Assembly (NCBI GenBank): GCA_034401795.1
Contig: JAVVLW010002677.1
Span: 1-64,000 of the forward strand
Reading direction: 5' to 3'
Length of the DNA stretch: 64,000 nucleotides
From: Chaetoderma sp. LZ-2023a
Lineage: Eukaryota > Mollusca > Caudofoveata > Chaetodermatida > Chaetodermatidae
In this document: one piece after another, positions 1 to 14,563 of the stretch
How the letters are laid out: every line of letters starts with the position of its first letter
How positions within the stretch are numbered: position 1 is the first letter of the stretch
Notes under the pieces: generated by a model
What the model was told of the DNA's origin: nothing
The model's database searches: none
The model's input: only the letters and a program-made list of their open reading frames with translations
Program-made: the position numbers and the translations under genes

Positions 1-1905
1 TACAGCTCACTACACGGTTACATCTTTATACAGCTCGCTACACGGTTACATCTTTATACAACTCTCTACAGTTACATCTTTATATAGCTCACTACACGGT
101 TACATCTTTATACAACTCTCTACAGTTACATCTTTATACAACTCACTACACGGTTACATCTTTATACAGCTCACTACACGGTTACATCTTTATACAGCTC
201 GCTACACGGTTACATCTTTATACAACTCTCTACAGTTACATCTTTATATAGCTCACTACACGGTTACATCTTTATACAGCTCGCTACACGGTTACATCTT
301 TATATAGCTCGCTACACGGTTACATCTTTATATAGCTCGCTACACGGTTACATCTTTATACAGCTCTCTACAGTTACATCTTTATACAGCTCTCTACACG
401 GTTATGTCGTTATACAGCTCACTACACGGTTACATCTTTATATAGCTCACTACACGGTTACATCTTTATACGGCTCACTACACAGTTACATCTTTATACA
501 GCTCACTACACAGTTACATCTTTATACAGCTCACTACACGGTTACATCTTTATACAGCTCTCTACACAGTTACATCTTTATACAGCTCACTGCACGGTTA
601 CATCTTTATACAGCTCGCTACACGCTTACATCTTTATACAGCTCTCTACTACACAGTTACATCTTTATACAGCTCACTACACGGTTACATCTTTATACAG
701 CTCGCTACACGCTTACATCTTTATACAGCTCACTACACGGTTACATCTTTATACAGCTCACTACACGGTTACATCTTTATACAGCTCTCTACACAGTTAC
801 ATCTTTATACAGCTCTCTACACCGTTATATCTTTAAACAGCTCTCTACACAGTTACATGTTTATACAGCTCACTACACGGTTACATCTTTATACAGCTCT
901 CTACATGGTTAAATCTTTATACAGCTCACTACACGGTTACATCTTTATACAGCTCTCTACATGGTTAAATCTTTATACAGCTCACTAGACGGTTACATCT
1001 TTATACAGCTCTCTACATGGTTACATCTTTATACAGCTCGCTACACGCTTACATCTTTATACAGCTCACTACACGGTTACATCTTTATACAGCTCACTAC
1101 ACACTTACATCTTTATGCAGCTCTCTACACAGTTACATCTTTATACAGCTCTCTACACAGTTACATCTTTATACAGCTCTCTACACGGTTACATCTTTAT
1201 ACAGCTCACTACACGGTTACATCTTTATGCAGCTCTCTACACACTTACATCTTTATATGGCTCTCTACACAGTTACATCTTTATACAGCTCACTACTCGG
1301 TTACATCTTCATACAGCTCTCTACACGGTTACATCTTTATATAGCTCACTACTCGGTTACATCTTCATACAGCTCTCTGCACGGTTACATCTTTATACAG
1401 CTCTCTACACAGTTACATCTTTATACAGCTCTCTACACGGTTACATCTTTATACAGCTCTCTACACAGTTACATCTTTAAACAGCTCTCTACACGCTTAC
1501 ATCTTTATATAGCTCTCTACACGCTTACATCTTTATACAGCTCTCTACACGCTTACATCTTTATACAGCTCACTACACAGTTACATCTTTATACATCTCT
1601 CTACATGCTTACATCTTTATACAGCTCACTACACGGTTACATCTTTATACAGCTCACTACACGGTTACATCTTTATACAGCTCACTACACGGTTACATCT
1701 TTATACAGCTCACTACACGCTTACAACTTTATATAGCTCTCTACACGCTTACATCTTTATACAGCTCACTACACGGTTACATCTTTATACAGCTCACTAC
1801 ACGCTTACATCTTTATACAGCTCACTACACGCTTACATCTTTATACAGCTCACTACATGGTTACATCTTTATACAGCTCTTTACACAGTTACATCGTTAT
1901 ACAGT
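1..1905. repeat. 28-bp minisatellite, about 68 units
   Basis: A 28-bp unit of the form TACAGCTC(A/G/T)CTACACGG followed by TTACATCTTTA repeats from the window edge to about 1905, with some 26-bp variants. The array is cut by the window start. Because 28 is not a multiple of 3 and the unit lacks stops in most phases, long open frames appear in all three plus frames; these are artefacts of the repeat and not genes. The array lies in the intron downstream of aminopeptidase exon 4. Confidence 0.95.
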
Positions 1906-1978
1906 TCGCTAGTTCTTAATTCTACATATCCTTACAGCTCTACTTGTCACAAGAGTTCCACAACTCTTTACCGTTTTT

Positions 1979-1986
1979 CGCACACA

Positions 1987-2017
<31 letters not shown>

Positions 2018-2042
2018 GTACGCACGCACGCACGCACGCACA
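1979..2042. repeat. (ACGC)n microsatellite
   Basis: A tetranucleotide run of ACGC with one small interruption near 2018. It ends about 43 bp beyond the splice donor of aminopeptidase exon 4 (minus strand), so it is intronic. Confidence 0.95.
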
Positions 2043-2085
2043 CCCCAAAGAATACGTGTCGCACATCAAATATGGAATCATTCAC

Positions 2086-2206
2086 CTTGTTTGGGAAGTG
2101 GATAAGGAACGCCCAAGTATTCTTGAAAAAAGTCCAGTAGAAATACGGCAAACTCCAACGAATATTCCAGTTTGGGAATGCTCTCGCTTGGACCCCATAT
2201 CCGCAC
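2086..2206 (-). CDS. Aminopeptidase N-like, exon 4
   Basis: This 121-bp exon encodes about residues 328-367 and begins VRIWGPSES, the usual RVWA-type strand of M1 enzymes. It ends EYLGVPYPLPKQ, which matches the conserved PYPLPK segment just before the substrate-binding GAMEN region. The acceptor is a run ending TCATTTTAG and the donor reads AACAAG then GTGAAT. The exon starts in phase 0, as exon 3 requires, and leaves one base of a split codon. The next exon should carry GAMENWG but is not in the window; the 28-bp minisatellite follows within the intron. I found this exon by reading through the splice phases rather than from an open frame with a start codon. Confidence 0.88.
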
Positions 2207-2275
2207 CTAAAATGAAACACATGACGCTGGGTAGAGAACGATTCAGGTTGGTAGGCCTAGTTGTGCCGATTGAAG

Positions 2276-2339
<64 letters not shown>
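2276..2339. repeat. (ATT)n microsatellite
   Basis: A pure ATT run in the intron between exons 3 and 4, about 70 bp upstream (in transcript terms) of the exon 4 acceptor. Confidence 0.95.
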
Positions 2340-2341
<2 letters not shown>

Positions 2342-2534
2342 GCTTGTTTGTTTAATGATTGCGCTTGGAATTAACTACAAACAACGATTAAATGATTGCT
2401 AGTTCAAGGATGATGTTCATTTGATTTATTATCTCATTTTAAGATATGTACGATATTTGTAAATTGATTGCTTTCATCTGTCATCTAACCTTAATTTCAC
2501 AAAAATATCTAAAATATGATTAACGACCAATAGC

Positions 2535-2535
<1 letters not shown>

Positions 2536-2610
<75 letters not shown>

Positions 2611-2611
2611 T
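2536..2611. repeat. (ATT)n microsatellite touching a splice donor
   Basis: A pure ATT run whose end lies inside the splice donor of exon 3: in transcript orientation the donor reads GTAAAT and runs straight into AATAATAAT. It is intronic. Confidence 0.95.
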
Positions 2612-2613
2612 AC

Positions 2614-2754
2614 CAATATTTGTCCCTTGGATGTATAGTTTTGAATGTGGTCAAAGTCACATACGATGAAGCAAGTCAGGTAAGTACTCATCTTGACCGA
2701 GGTCTGGAAGCGTGTCGCGACCATGTCCGGGTGATCAGCTGATGGACCACTGTC
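2614..2754 (-). CDS. Aminopeptidase N-like, exon 3
   Basis: This 141-bp exon of exactly 47 codons (about residues 281-327) starts after an acceptor ending CTTCCACAG. It encodes [19 protein letters not shown] followed by [19 protein letters not shown]. The phrase KMSTYL..F.V.DF is a hallmark of M1 aminopeptidases (typically MSTYLLAFIVSDF). The donor is TTG then GTAAAT, followed at once by an AAT microsatellite. Phase 0 on both sides fits exons 2 and 4. The exon is flanked by a long TA run about 44 bp upstream and by the ATT run downstream. Confidence 0.92.
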
Positions 2755-2794
2755 CTGTGGAAGTTGCCATTAAAGTACGTTGAGATGCTAACAA

Positions 2795-4717
<1,923 letters not shown>

Positions 4718-4718
4718 T

Positions 4719-4760
<42 letters not shown>

Positions 4761-4778
4761 GCAGCAGCAACAGCAACA

Positions 4779-4854
<76 letters not shown>

Positions 4855-4904
4855 AAGTGGTCGTCGTCGCTGCTGCGGCAGGTGCCGTTGTTGTTGTTGT
4901 TGTT

Positions 4905-4960
<56 letters not shown>

Positions 4961-4962
4961 AG
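4718..4962. repeat. Compound (AAC)n-(CAG)n-(GTT)n microsatellite
   Basis: An AAC run, then a CAG run of about 30 units with small variants, a short GTC/GCT-rich bridge, then a GTT run to about 4961. The AAC and GTT arms are complementary and can fold on each other with the CAG part in the loop. It is intronic, ending about 50 bp from the exon 2 donor. The long Asn, Ser, Cys, Ala and Val open frames here are artefacts. Confidence 0.95.
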
Positions 4963-5013
4963 TTGCGGCAGATTCTACACACTTTATTCAATATCACAAG
5001 GTATATGTCTCAC

Positions 5014-5155
5014 CTCCACGGCCATGTTTGAGAGAGCCGTGTAATTAATCCTGTGTATCAATGTTACAGAGAAGTTTGCTTTCATGTCCGGTTCATCAAA
5101 ACACGGAAACACGTGACGCGCAAAAGCAGGTTGCATCAGTGTCGATACAATGCTC
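5014..5155 (-). CDS. Aminopeptidase N-like, exon 2 (FPCFDEP block)
   Basis: This 142-bp exon supplies the last base of the Arg codon split with exon 1 and then 47 codons (about residues 234-280), starting SIVSTLMQPAFARHVFPCF and continuing DEPDMKANFSVTLIHRINY. The stretch ARxxFPCFDEPxxKANFxVTL is diagnostic of the M1 N-terminal domain. The acceptor is a pyrimidine-rich TTGTTTCAG and the donor GTGGAG then GTGAGA. The exon closes in phase 0 with TALSNMAVE, again typical. The exon is whole and shows no damage. Confidence 0.95.
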
Positions 5156-5283
5156 CTGAAACAATGATCAATACAACATAAGTCTGTAAATATTGAAATG
5201 GTTAAACTGATCGGATCATAGTGGCAGATTTGCTGGATTAGATTTGGCCTACAAGGTATCACACTAATACCAGTCGTGTAGAG

Positions 5284-5379
5284 TTAGGCCGTGTTCCCAC
5301 TAGAGACTTAATCAGGAATAACGCCATACCGAAGTATGGCGTTATTGCTCATTAACTCTCGAGGGAGAACACGGCCTAA
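5284..5379. mobile_element. Short foldback MITE, 96 bp
   Basis: Two arms of about 46 bp, TTAGGCCGTGTTC... and its near-complement ending ...ACGGCCTAA, meet at a tiny loop near 5331-5333, with ATAACGCCATAC next to the loop on each side. This is the form of a very small inverted-repeat element in intron 1. I cannot assign a superfamily; the TAGGCCGTGTTC terminus is suggestive of hAT-type MITEs. Confidence 0.75.
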
Positions 5380-5539
5380 GCATTACCTACAGAAACTACT
5401 GAATTTGAATGAAAGTGGTCAGGTTCCGATGTGAAAGTGGAAATGACACTCCAGCTGAAGCATTCTGAAACCATCACTATCACTGGACGTATTGATTTTT
5501 TGCTATATTTGGTTATTCTTAAAATGTGTTTCATTTATT

Positions 5540-6660
5540 TTAGCTTGATAATAAGGAACAGGTAGGTGATGAAGATGTAGTCGTTGATGTGGAAGGTGTA
5601 AATGGCAATGTGAAAGATGCACGTGATTGCGCGCATGGTGTAGTGGATATAACACTCTCGAAGCAGCAGGGTAAAATAGATGCTGAGCTAGGTACATCTC
5701 TGGAGAGTCCAGTTCAATCAACACCAGAACTATTCACGCTAGACCATATGAGTACACCAGGTACGGCATGCGCGAACCTTGGCCTTGGCGAACCAAACGA
5801 CTCCACGACCAACGAACTCGACTGAATAGACCTTTACTTGAAAAGGAGATACAAATAGATGTCGTTAATGAAGGTAATATTACACTAAGAAACAGAATAA
5901 GTGCATCGGTTGAAAATGCTAAGACAGCAATCGAGATAGGTGTCGGGACGGAGGAACATATAAGCCACTGTTAGGTTCCTTCAAGACAGGAGAATAGTGT
6001 CATTCGACAAGACCCAGCCACACAATCTCAGTGAAAAAGTGACAGCAGAAGAACAACATGCGGACTCGCAGAAAGTAAATAAATCAGTCATCAATGATAG
6101 AAGAAGTACTACTCGAACGATGTACTGATAGCCAGGTAGATAGGTAAATAGGAAAAATGCAGAAATCAAAATAAACGAAGGTGAAGTTAGACGCGGTAAT
6201 GCGCAACAACAGGTCCCAGTAGTGACACGCGCCAAAAAGCTGCATGTTAACAATTATACGACAAATTCGTCAAAACAAACACTGATCATCGGGTCATCGA
6301 TAATAAAAGCTATTAATTAATGAGAGCCGTCTTCAAGCATCTATTTCCGTGCGGGTCATGTGTTGTCGAGGAGCCAAATCCAGAACATTCGTGAAATATT
6401 ATATTCAATGGCGTTAGAGAACTATAACAGTATCATAGTAATGGTGGGTACGAACAATTCAGACTGTGAGCTTAGTGATGCTCTTCGAGAGATAGAGGGA
6501 CTAGTGCAGGATATTAGGGACTTAGCGCCACATTGTCACTTATTTATTTGTGAGTTAGTATCGCGTGCTGCCAATCCACGGCGTCAGGAATGTATTAGGA
6601 AATTTAATCGGCATCTTGAAGTTCGCGCTCAACTAATGAACTTAATTCTGTGTATAGGGC
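5540..6660 (+). pseudogene. SGNH-hydrolase-like fragment, probably from a transposable element
   Basis: The stretch 6360-6690 encodes a piece that reads like the SGNH/GDSL-esterase domains carried by many invertebrate transposable-element proteins. It has a segment IIVMVGTNN (the GxN block), then a helical region and a LFICELVSR segment followed by IRKFNRHL. Just upstream, near 6285-6310, is a LIIGSSIIKA-like strand that would be the first block. The open region 5570-5830 ahead of it is acidic and looks like a linker. The fragment is broken and ends where a small inverted-repeat element begins. It sits inside intron 1 of the aminopeptidase gene, opposite in strand. The host element family is unknown to me. 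Confidence 0.5.
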
Positions 6661-6830
6661 ATACACCACCCGATTCTAAACTGTCCGACAAGTAATTGAC
6701 CGACCAGTTGGTGTCAATCTGGTGGTGTATGGCCTTACACCGACTGAAAATTGGCATCAGTCGACCGATAAGCGTCGATTAAAAAATTAATCGGGAGTCG
6801 GCGAGGTCAGGGATGATCTGGTGGTGTATA
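6655..6830. mobile_element. Possible small inverted-repeat element
   Basis: A left end reading AGGGCATACACCACC and a right end reading GGTGGTGTATAACCT are inverted copies. A third, internal inverted copy GGTGGTGTATGGCC lies near 6720-6735. It interrupts the SGNH-like fragment. The boundaries are approximate. Confidence 0.5.
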
Positions 6831-7248
6831 ACCTACCCGATCCGACTCGACTGTCCTGTTTTGATATGTATGGTGCCCCCAAACGTGAGTCTGGCCAATT
6901 AAATCACCGGCCTTCATGCAGCTAATCAAGGATTTACACTTTCTCACATTTTATCATGTATATATGTATAAATATTAATTACTGTAATTTATATTGATTG
7001 TCTCACGTAACTTATGCTGATTAGCCTAAACATGGAAAAAATGCAAATAAATATGATATCACATGAATATGATATCACATGATAATAATCAATATTTCAA
7101 GATGGCACGTGTATCTGAATTATACCTGCTTTATTTGACTACCTTAGATATTTTACGCGACGCAGACATGTTTCCCCTCGTCTCAACTGGGTATGCCAAC
7201 GCGAAGTTTCAACAAATTTCATTTCAATTTCTGTATTGTTCCAGTCTG

Positions 7249-8245
<997 letters not shown>

Positions 8246-8250
8246 CCGGA

Positions 8251-8956
8251 TGGACGAAATGGAATATACGTGTGAACGAAATGGGATATACGTGTGAACG
8301 AAATGGGATATACGTGTGAACGAAATGGAATATACGTGTGGACGAAATGGAATATATGTGTCACCGAAATGGAATACACGTGTGGACGAAATGGAATATA
8401 TGTGTCACCGAAATGGAATACACGTGTGGACGAAATGGAATATATGTGTCACCGAAATGGAATATACGTGTGGACGAAATGGAATATATGTGTCACCGAA
8501 ATGGAATACACGTGTGGAGGAAATGGGATATACGTGTGGACGAAATGGATTATACGTGTGGACGAAATGGATTATACGTGTGAACGAAATGGAAATATAC
8601 GTGTGAACGAAATGGGATATACGTGTGAACGAAATGGGATATACGTGTGAACGAAATGGAATATACGTGTGGACGAAATGGAATATATGTGTCACCGAAA
8701 TGGAATACACGTGTGGACGAAATGGAATATATGTGTCACCGAAATGGAATACACGTGTGGACGAAATGGAATATATGTGTCACCGAAATGGAATACACGT
8801 GTGGAGGAAATGGGATATACGTGTGGACGAAATGGATTATACGTGTGGACGAAATGGATTATACGTGTGAACGAAATGGAAATATACGTGTGAACGAAAT
8901 GGGATATACGTGTGAACGAAATGGAATACACGTGTGAACGAAATGGGGTATACATG
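8251..8956. repeat. 22-bp minisatellite with a 331-bp higher-order copy
   Basis: Units of GAACGAAATGGRATATACGTGT (22 bp) repeat about 32 times, with variants such as CACCGAAATGGAATATATGT. The block starting near 8280 recurs near 8611, an offset of 331 bp, which equals fifteen 22-bp units plus one base from a single 23-bp unit. The array begins directly after the Gypsy integrase fragment. Open frames on both strands are artefacts of a stop-poor unit. Confidence 0.95.
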
Positions 8957-9157
8957 AGTAAACATACGCGCTATAGAAAATGTAGTAGGGGTCAGTTAGT
9001 GAAAATTCTACGTGGACAGCAATTCTCAGGTTGGGAGGGATGTGATGTATTGATCGACCCGCGGACAGGGATATCATGATAATTGGAGGTGACTGACATT
9101 AGATACATGCGTCTGATGAGAGACCACCATAAATGACTAGTATGCTTACCCACCCCT

Positions 9158-9212
<55 letters not shown>
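9158..9212. repeat. (ACGC)n microsatellite
   Basis: A pure ACGC run of about 54 bp in intron 1, the same motif as the run at 1979-2042. Confidence 0.95.
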
Positions 9213-10344
9213 TGGGTTGCTTTCAATACTATACTAGCTGGGGGCAGTCAGTCCTTATTCTCGGTATCATATCATATTACCATAAGTCTCTGCCTATTAA
9301 AGTATTTAGATTAATTAACAAAGTACGCGTTGGTTGCCATATGCGTTAGATAAGACCTTGACCGCGGATATGCCGTTCTGCAAAGGCGGCACAGGAAAAG
9401 TGCGACAGAAAACCATAGTAGCGCTTCAGTTGCGTTCGCCCGCAAGATCGCAAGAGAGTCGTGCCGCGCTACAAAAGTTAATTTATATGTCGAACGTTTC
9501 CCCCATCGTACTACATCATACGCCCACTCACATAGCTACGCTACTCGATACGGGAACGTAGTGGGAGGGCGAGGATCGTGCAATAGGACGATGACGTTTC
9601 CCGTGCTAGCGAGGACTTAGTCATTTTCATCTAAATTTAGTTAGTACGGCACATGAGAAGTTCGACTTATAAAACGGGCCTTAACTTGTCTTGTAAGCTC
9701 ACGCAGGCCTCAACTCATTTATTGGGAACAGATAACGTCACTTAGATTAATTATCCTTGTGAAAAAACTTCGAGAGGTGTTAACTATCCTGCTGCTGCAA
9801 GCCACCAGACACTAATTTCAATGAGGAAAACTCTTGACTCGCTGAATATTTTGAAGACAATTTGAATGACAGTTGCTGATAGCTTAGCCACCAACAGTTT
9901 TCGGTCAGGTTGTTTTCAAGAAATTTATTGGGTCCAGAGCATATAAATCCAGATATAGAAGTCTCATTTTACGCCCAGTTTTGCATTCACTGGTCTGTGG
10001 AACAGGATCGTGCTTATGCAAAGGTCACGGCCTAACATGCGGCGAGATGTGGGTTTGTGATACATATAACCAGAACTGTGAAAATACTCATAGTATTCCT
10101 GGACCTGATTCCGAAGCTTACGACGTTGGTGAGAATGTTTAAATGTGTACAGTTATTAGCTGCTATCGTAGTATTATTTAACTGTTATTATTTCTTCAAG
10201 ATACAAAGTGAATTGCATAAAAGAGAGGTTGTCCAGGATAGGGTCTATTTTAATGAAATGTCCACCACTAATTGCAGTTTACAGCTAATTAATCATTAAA
10301 TAAGTTTTAGTATCTATTTTGCTCTACATAGTTCTTATGTAATT
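9213..10344. other. Intron 1 sequence, no gene seen
   Basis: Unique-looking sequence. A GC-richer patch at 9330-9560 has a 75-codon open frame without a recognisable domain. An 80-codon frame at 10057-10299 has one hydrophobic stretch but nothing to support it as a gene. Confidence 0.5.
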
Positions 10345-10720
10345 GCGTACCGTAAAACGGGGGTAATTTCGCCAGGTTTTAGGACATTTTTCATGTGCAC
10401 ACGAGTTATGTTTTCATTTACATAACTGGAATACCGGTGTTTAGAGCACTTGAGGTCCACTCAATAAGAAAATAGTATTTTGAAAACAATCAGCTGTTTG
10501 CGACAAAGATACGAGTCATGTTTCATGGGTGGCGAAATAACCCCAGGTCGGGGGGTTAATTCGCCACTTAGAAAAAACTGGGTTTAATGCCAAAATTAAC
10601 AACGGATCGTATTTATAAGACCGTCCACAGCACCAATTAACACAGATAAGGCACCGCACCCAATCATCTCCTGTGTAGGTGGCGAAGTTAACCCGAGTGG
10701 CGAAGTTTGCAAATGTTAAT
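10345..10720. repeat. Dispersed-type element with GGCGAA..TTAACCCC phrases
   Basis: The phrase GGGGGTAATTTCGCCA near 10359 recurs in both orientations: GGCGAAATAACCCC at 10533 and GGGGTTAATTCGCC at 10552 face each other, and GGCGAAGTTAACCC follows at 10681. This looks like a non-autonomous element built around an inverted repeat. Its ends and family are not resolved. Confidence 0.5.
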
Positions 10721-11039
10721 TTTTAATATCATTCAAAGAAGTGATATTACGAAATACATTGTAACATTGCCTTAAATGTGTTTATTTTGTCCCAGAAATT
10801 AGTAAGAGCAATATAATCAATATATATATATTTAGCGGGAGGCGGAGTCGCACCGCACTGGCAAAACCACTATTAAGGCAGCCGCAGGCGAAGCAGAAGT
10901 TTAAGACATTGAGAATAGAAAGAAGTATCAAGGCATATTTCAGTGAAAAGTAAACAAACAGAGACCTGCGCCTTGCTCCAGCAAGGACCACCACCGTCAG
11001 CATGTTCAATTCAGTCCTCAAGTGCTGCTCTATAATTCT

Positions 11040-11460
11040 TAACCCCTATCATACCAATGCCAAAATTTCCAAATTAAATTAAAGGATGAGTTGGTGTTCA
11101 TTTTCCAACAAATCCGCTGAAAGATGATGCTGACGTAGACATCAACATCATCCACCAAAACTGCAGAAAAATGCACACCAACTTCAATACAACTAAGCCA
11201 GTAAACGTTAAAATACTTACATGAGAATGGCAAGGGTTACTGGTGATTTAACATTAACCCCTAACACATTGATATTTGAGTTTTAATTTTCAAGTTAACC
11301 GATGTTCATTTCTAAACATATTTGGTGGAAGATGTTGTCATCATAGACATAATCCACCAAAACTGCCCAAAATATAAACACCAAATTTATTATTCAAATT
11401 CAAATTTTCACTTATTAAATGTACATTTGCAGAGCAAAAGGATTAAAGGCTCACTATAAG
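11040..11460. repeat. Two degenerate copies of a ~200-bp repeat; third copy at 16560
   Basis: Two adjacent stretches (about 11040-11240 and 11270-11460) share the order of blocks TCAAATTAA, GTGTTCATTTT, GGTGGAAGATG-like, ATCCACCAAAACTGC and AAAAATGCACACCAA. The same blocks recur at 16560-16760. The copies bracket the LINE ORF2 and may be untranslated parts of that LINE family. The rest of 10721-11780 shows no gene. Confidence 0.55.
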
Positions 11461-13805
11461 AATCAAAAATGCAAATTTAATGCATTTAAATCAAGTCCAA
11501 AAATTGAACTCAAAATACCAGCATCTAAGGACTTTCAAGCGCACAAGAGATTCCATTCATAGCTAGACCAGAGGTGAAACCCCAGGTTTCCAAACAAGCG
11601 CACTTCTTTATTTAAACACAAGACATATTTACATTTTAATCAGTACTCCATTCCTCCAACTAAGGTAAATATACTTTGATTATCAATCAACACCCCACCC
11701 CCACCCCAAGGTTGCTTTCTGAGTGATTCTACCTATCAATAAACATTTTTTTTAAATAATAAAATATATAAAATATAATAGTTTTAATATCACCCTATAA
11801 TAAGTTATAATAAGGGAATAAGTATATCTAAAAAACCATAGCATTCATCAGAAAATTTGATTTTAGTTTTACCTATCACGTTAAGCTGAAATTTTAATTC
11901 ATTTTTAAAATTAATCAAATTACTATTATTATCCATAATATGGCACTTATAGATATAAAATCTTGACAACAATAATAAATAATTAATATGTGAAAACTTG
12001 GATATTGGATAATTGACATTAAAGGTAGATTCAATCTGCTTAATTTTACTAAATAACAGATGCCAAAATTGGTATACATCTTGACAACCAAACACATAAT
12101 GAACAATATCGACTGTATTTGGACACTTACTACAAAAAGGATCTGTAGCGATTGTTATTACAGGGCAAAATGTGATGTAATAATTTAAACTGAAACTGCT
12201 TAATTTTATATTCTAGAGGTAGTTTATGAAAAAATGACCATATAGTGACTTTCAATGGTAAAGAATACACTGAATTAAATTTTAAAACCGGTGTTCTTAA
12301 ATTTTTAACCATTATCTGATTGTAAAATATTTTACTCCGCCAGATACCATCATGTAAATTAATTCCTTTAACAAAAGGTGCTTGAAACACATTTAACTGA
12401 GGTCTAGCGAAAATTGTATTAAATAAATTACATCCAACTTCCCTATAACAATCTCTTTTTGAACTTTCATATATTCTATAAGAAAACTTAGTTTTATCAT
12501 AATTTTCTATATATCTTTAGATATGGTAAAAAGAGCCATTTCCCTCAAAGAGATCCATAATGTATATCAATCCAGTATTAAAAAATCCTCTATAAACACT
12601 GATTAACCAGTACTTAAAATTATCTTACTATTCCAAATTATCTGTTCAAAAATGTCCATTTGAAAAGAACTTGAAGGATATAGTTCAGACCAAATTTTTT
12701 AAGAGATCTTCATAAAATGAAGATATTAAAACTGGCAATTTTTTAAATTGAAAATTGGCAATGTAGCAAGAAGGCTAAACCGCCAACATTCTTAAAAATC
12801 ATACAAGGTATGATTTTCCATGGGCTTGATAAGGGAGAGAAATATCGTGCAAGCCATGTTAATTTTAATGAAGCATTCATACATTCTAAATTCATTGAAT
12901 TTATGCTACCATTTCTAATTGGGGAATTAAACTGAATTCTTTTAATTTTTTTCACTTTTTCGATTCCAAATAAACCTATGAAAATAATGTTTCAAAATGT
13001 TTAATTACAGCTTTAGATGTAGTTAACATACTTAAAAGATAAACAAGCCGCGATATTCCTTCAGGCTTGACTAAAAGGGAGCATTAAAAAATAGTAAGCC
13101 CCCTTTGGCTCCATATATCAAGCTTAATCTTAATTTTTTCATTAACATCCTGAAAATTATTCTCATTTAACAGTATACCCAAATATTTATAAGTTGTAGC
13201 TAATTTTAAGCCATATGGCAAATTATGAACATCCACATTCCAGAAAGGAATAATAGCACATTCATCTATATTCAGCATTAGACCAGAAATAGTCGACTGT
13301 TCATAATACAAATCCAATGCATTATTAAGAGAAACTTTATCCATCACTGTCAGAGTAGAATCATCCGCATAATAACTACCATAAATGCTGAGATTATTAA
13401 TTTAAAAAAACTTAATATTAAGTCTTTGTCTATAAGTATGATTCAGAATCTCAGCACATATAATAAATACATAAGGTGATAAAGGGCAGCCTTGCCTAAC
13501 ACCCCTCTTATTTTCAAACCAATTCGAAGAAACTTTATTATTTAGGACGCAACCTTTAATGTTTGTATAAAAAAGCTCTAAAGTGCTAATAAATGCCTCA
13601 TCAAAATTCAAAGCCTTTAAACATTCATACATAAAATTGTGTTCTATAGAATCAAAAGCCTTTTCAAAATCAAACATGCAAACATAACCATTAATAAAAT
13701 CAAGTTCCAAAATATCCAAAACTAATATTCTCACCAATATACCTATTTTTAATAAAAACCAGTCTGGGAAGGATGCATAATATCGACCACAACATCTTTA
13801 ATTCT

Positions 13806-14015
13806 TAATAAGGAAAAATTAGTTAACTCTCCGGAATGTAGACATGTTTGAGTGTAGCTTTCATGACCATCTCGGTCACTTCTTCAGCACTAACTGACGG
13901 TCGCTGGAAACGTCACTCTGGTCAGATCTTAGTGCTGAAGAAGTGACCGAGATGTCACGAAAGCTACACTCACACATTTCTACATCCCAGAGAGGTAACT
14001 AATTTTTCCTTATTA
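13806..14015. mobile_element. Foldback element inside LINE reverse transcriptase
   Basis: Arms of about 90 bp: TAATAAGGAAAAATTAGTTA at the left is matched by its complement at the right end, and GTGACCGAGATG with GAAGAAGTGA on the inner arm. The loop is near 13905-13925. It lies between two parts of the LINE reverse transcriptase, next to a second inserted element. Confidence 0.8.
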
Positions 14016-14021
14016 TGAATC

Positions 14022-14563
14022 ATCCTGGGTCAAGTTCGACTCCTAACCATAGTTAGCTATAGCTAACTAGAGTACCAGCCGAACTTCAAATAGTTAACCA
14101 TCTAGTCAACTATAGTCAACCAAGAACCCGACCTCGGTTCAGATGGTTAGTCCGATATTTGCGTACATTTCAAAATGGCGGACACCGATCGCTTGCCACG
14201 AATAAATGTGTATAAAAGTGTAAATATTTCACCAAATAAATTAGGTTTGATGAAATTATGCTTTCCCATTGTATATCAATGTTCCCAAGCCCATATTCCT
14301 TCCCACTTAAGCCATATGAATGCTTTTTGACATCTTAGCGGACAAAAATAACCCATTTTCGTGGGTCATCAAAACAGACGACAGAAAGGGTTAATGGAGA
14401 CTGGTATCCGGTTCCAAATTTTCTGTAATAGTAATCCAATAGGGAACTGGGTACCAATGAACTATAGTCGACTATGATCAAGTTCGACTGGGCATAGCAA
14501 CTGCGCATGATCAGTAAACCATGAAACTGACTATGGTTAGCAAGTCGAACTTGACCCTGGGAT
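14022..14563. mobile_element. MITE of about 540 bp with long terminal inverted repeats
   Basis: The left end ATCCTGGGTCAAGTTCGACT and the right end, its near-complement AGTCGAACTTGACCCTGGGAT, define inverted termini that continue into CTAACCATAGT. Internal short palindromes such as CTATAGTCGACTATG are also present. There is no coding capacity. It is inserted, together with the foldback element at 13806, inside LINE ORF2. Confidence 0.85.

Noticed and set aside
961-1736. Three overlapping long open frames of a repeated protein
   Set aside because: They are the three frames of a 28-bp minisatellite; no start context, domain or codon bias.
8294-8955. Repeat protein with MEYTC/WTKWNI words on both strands
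   Set aside because: 22-bp minisatellite; frames exist on both strands and none extends into unique sequence with a domain.
9106-9140. Hammerhead ribozyme (CTGATGAG word)
   Set aside because: The GAAA box and the pairing stems are absent.
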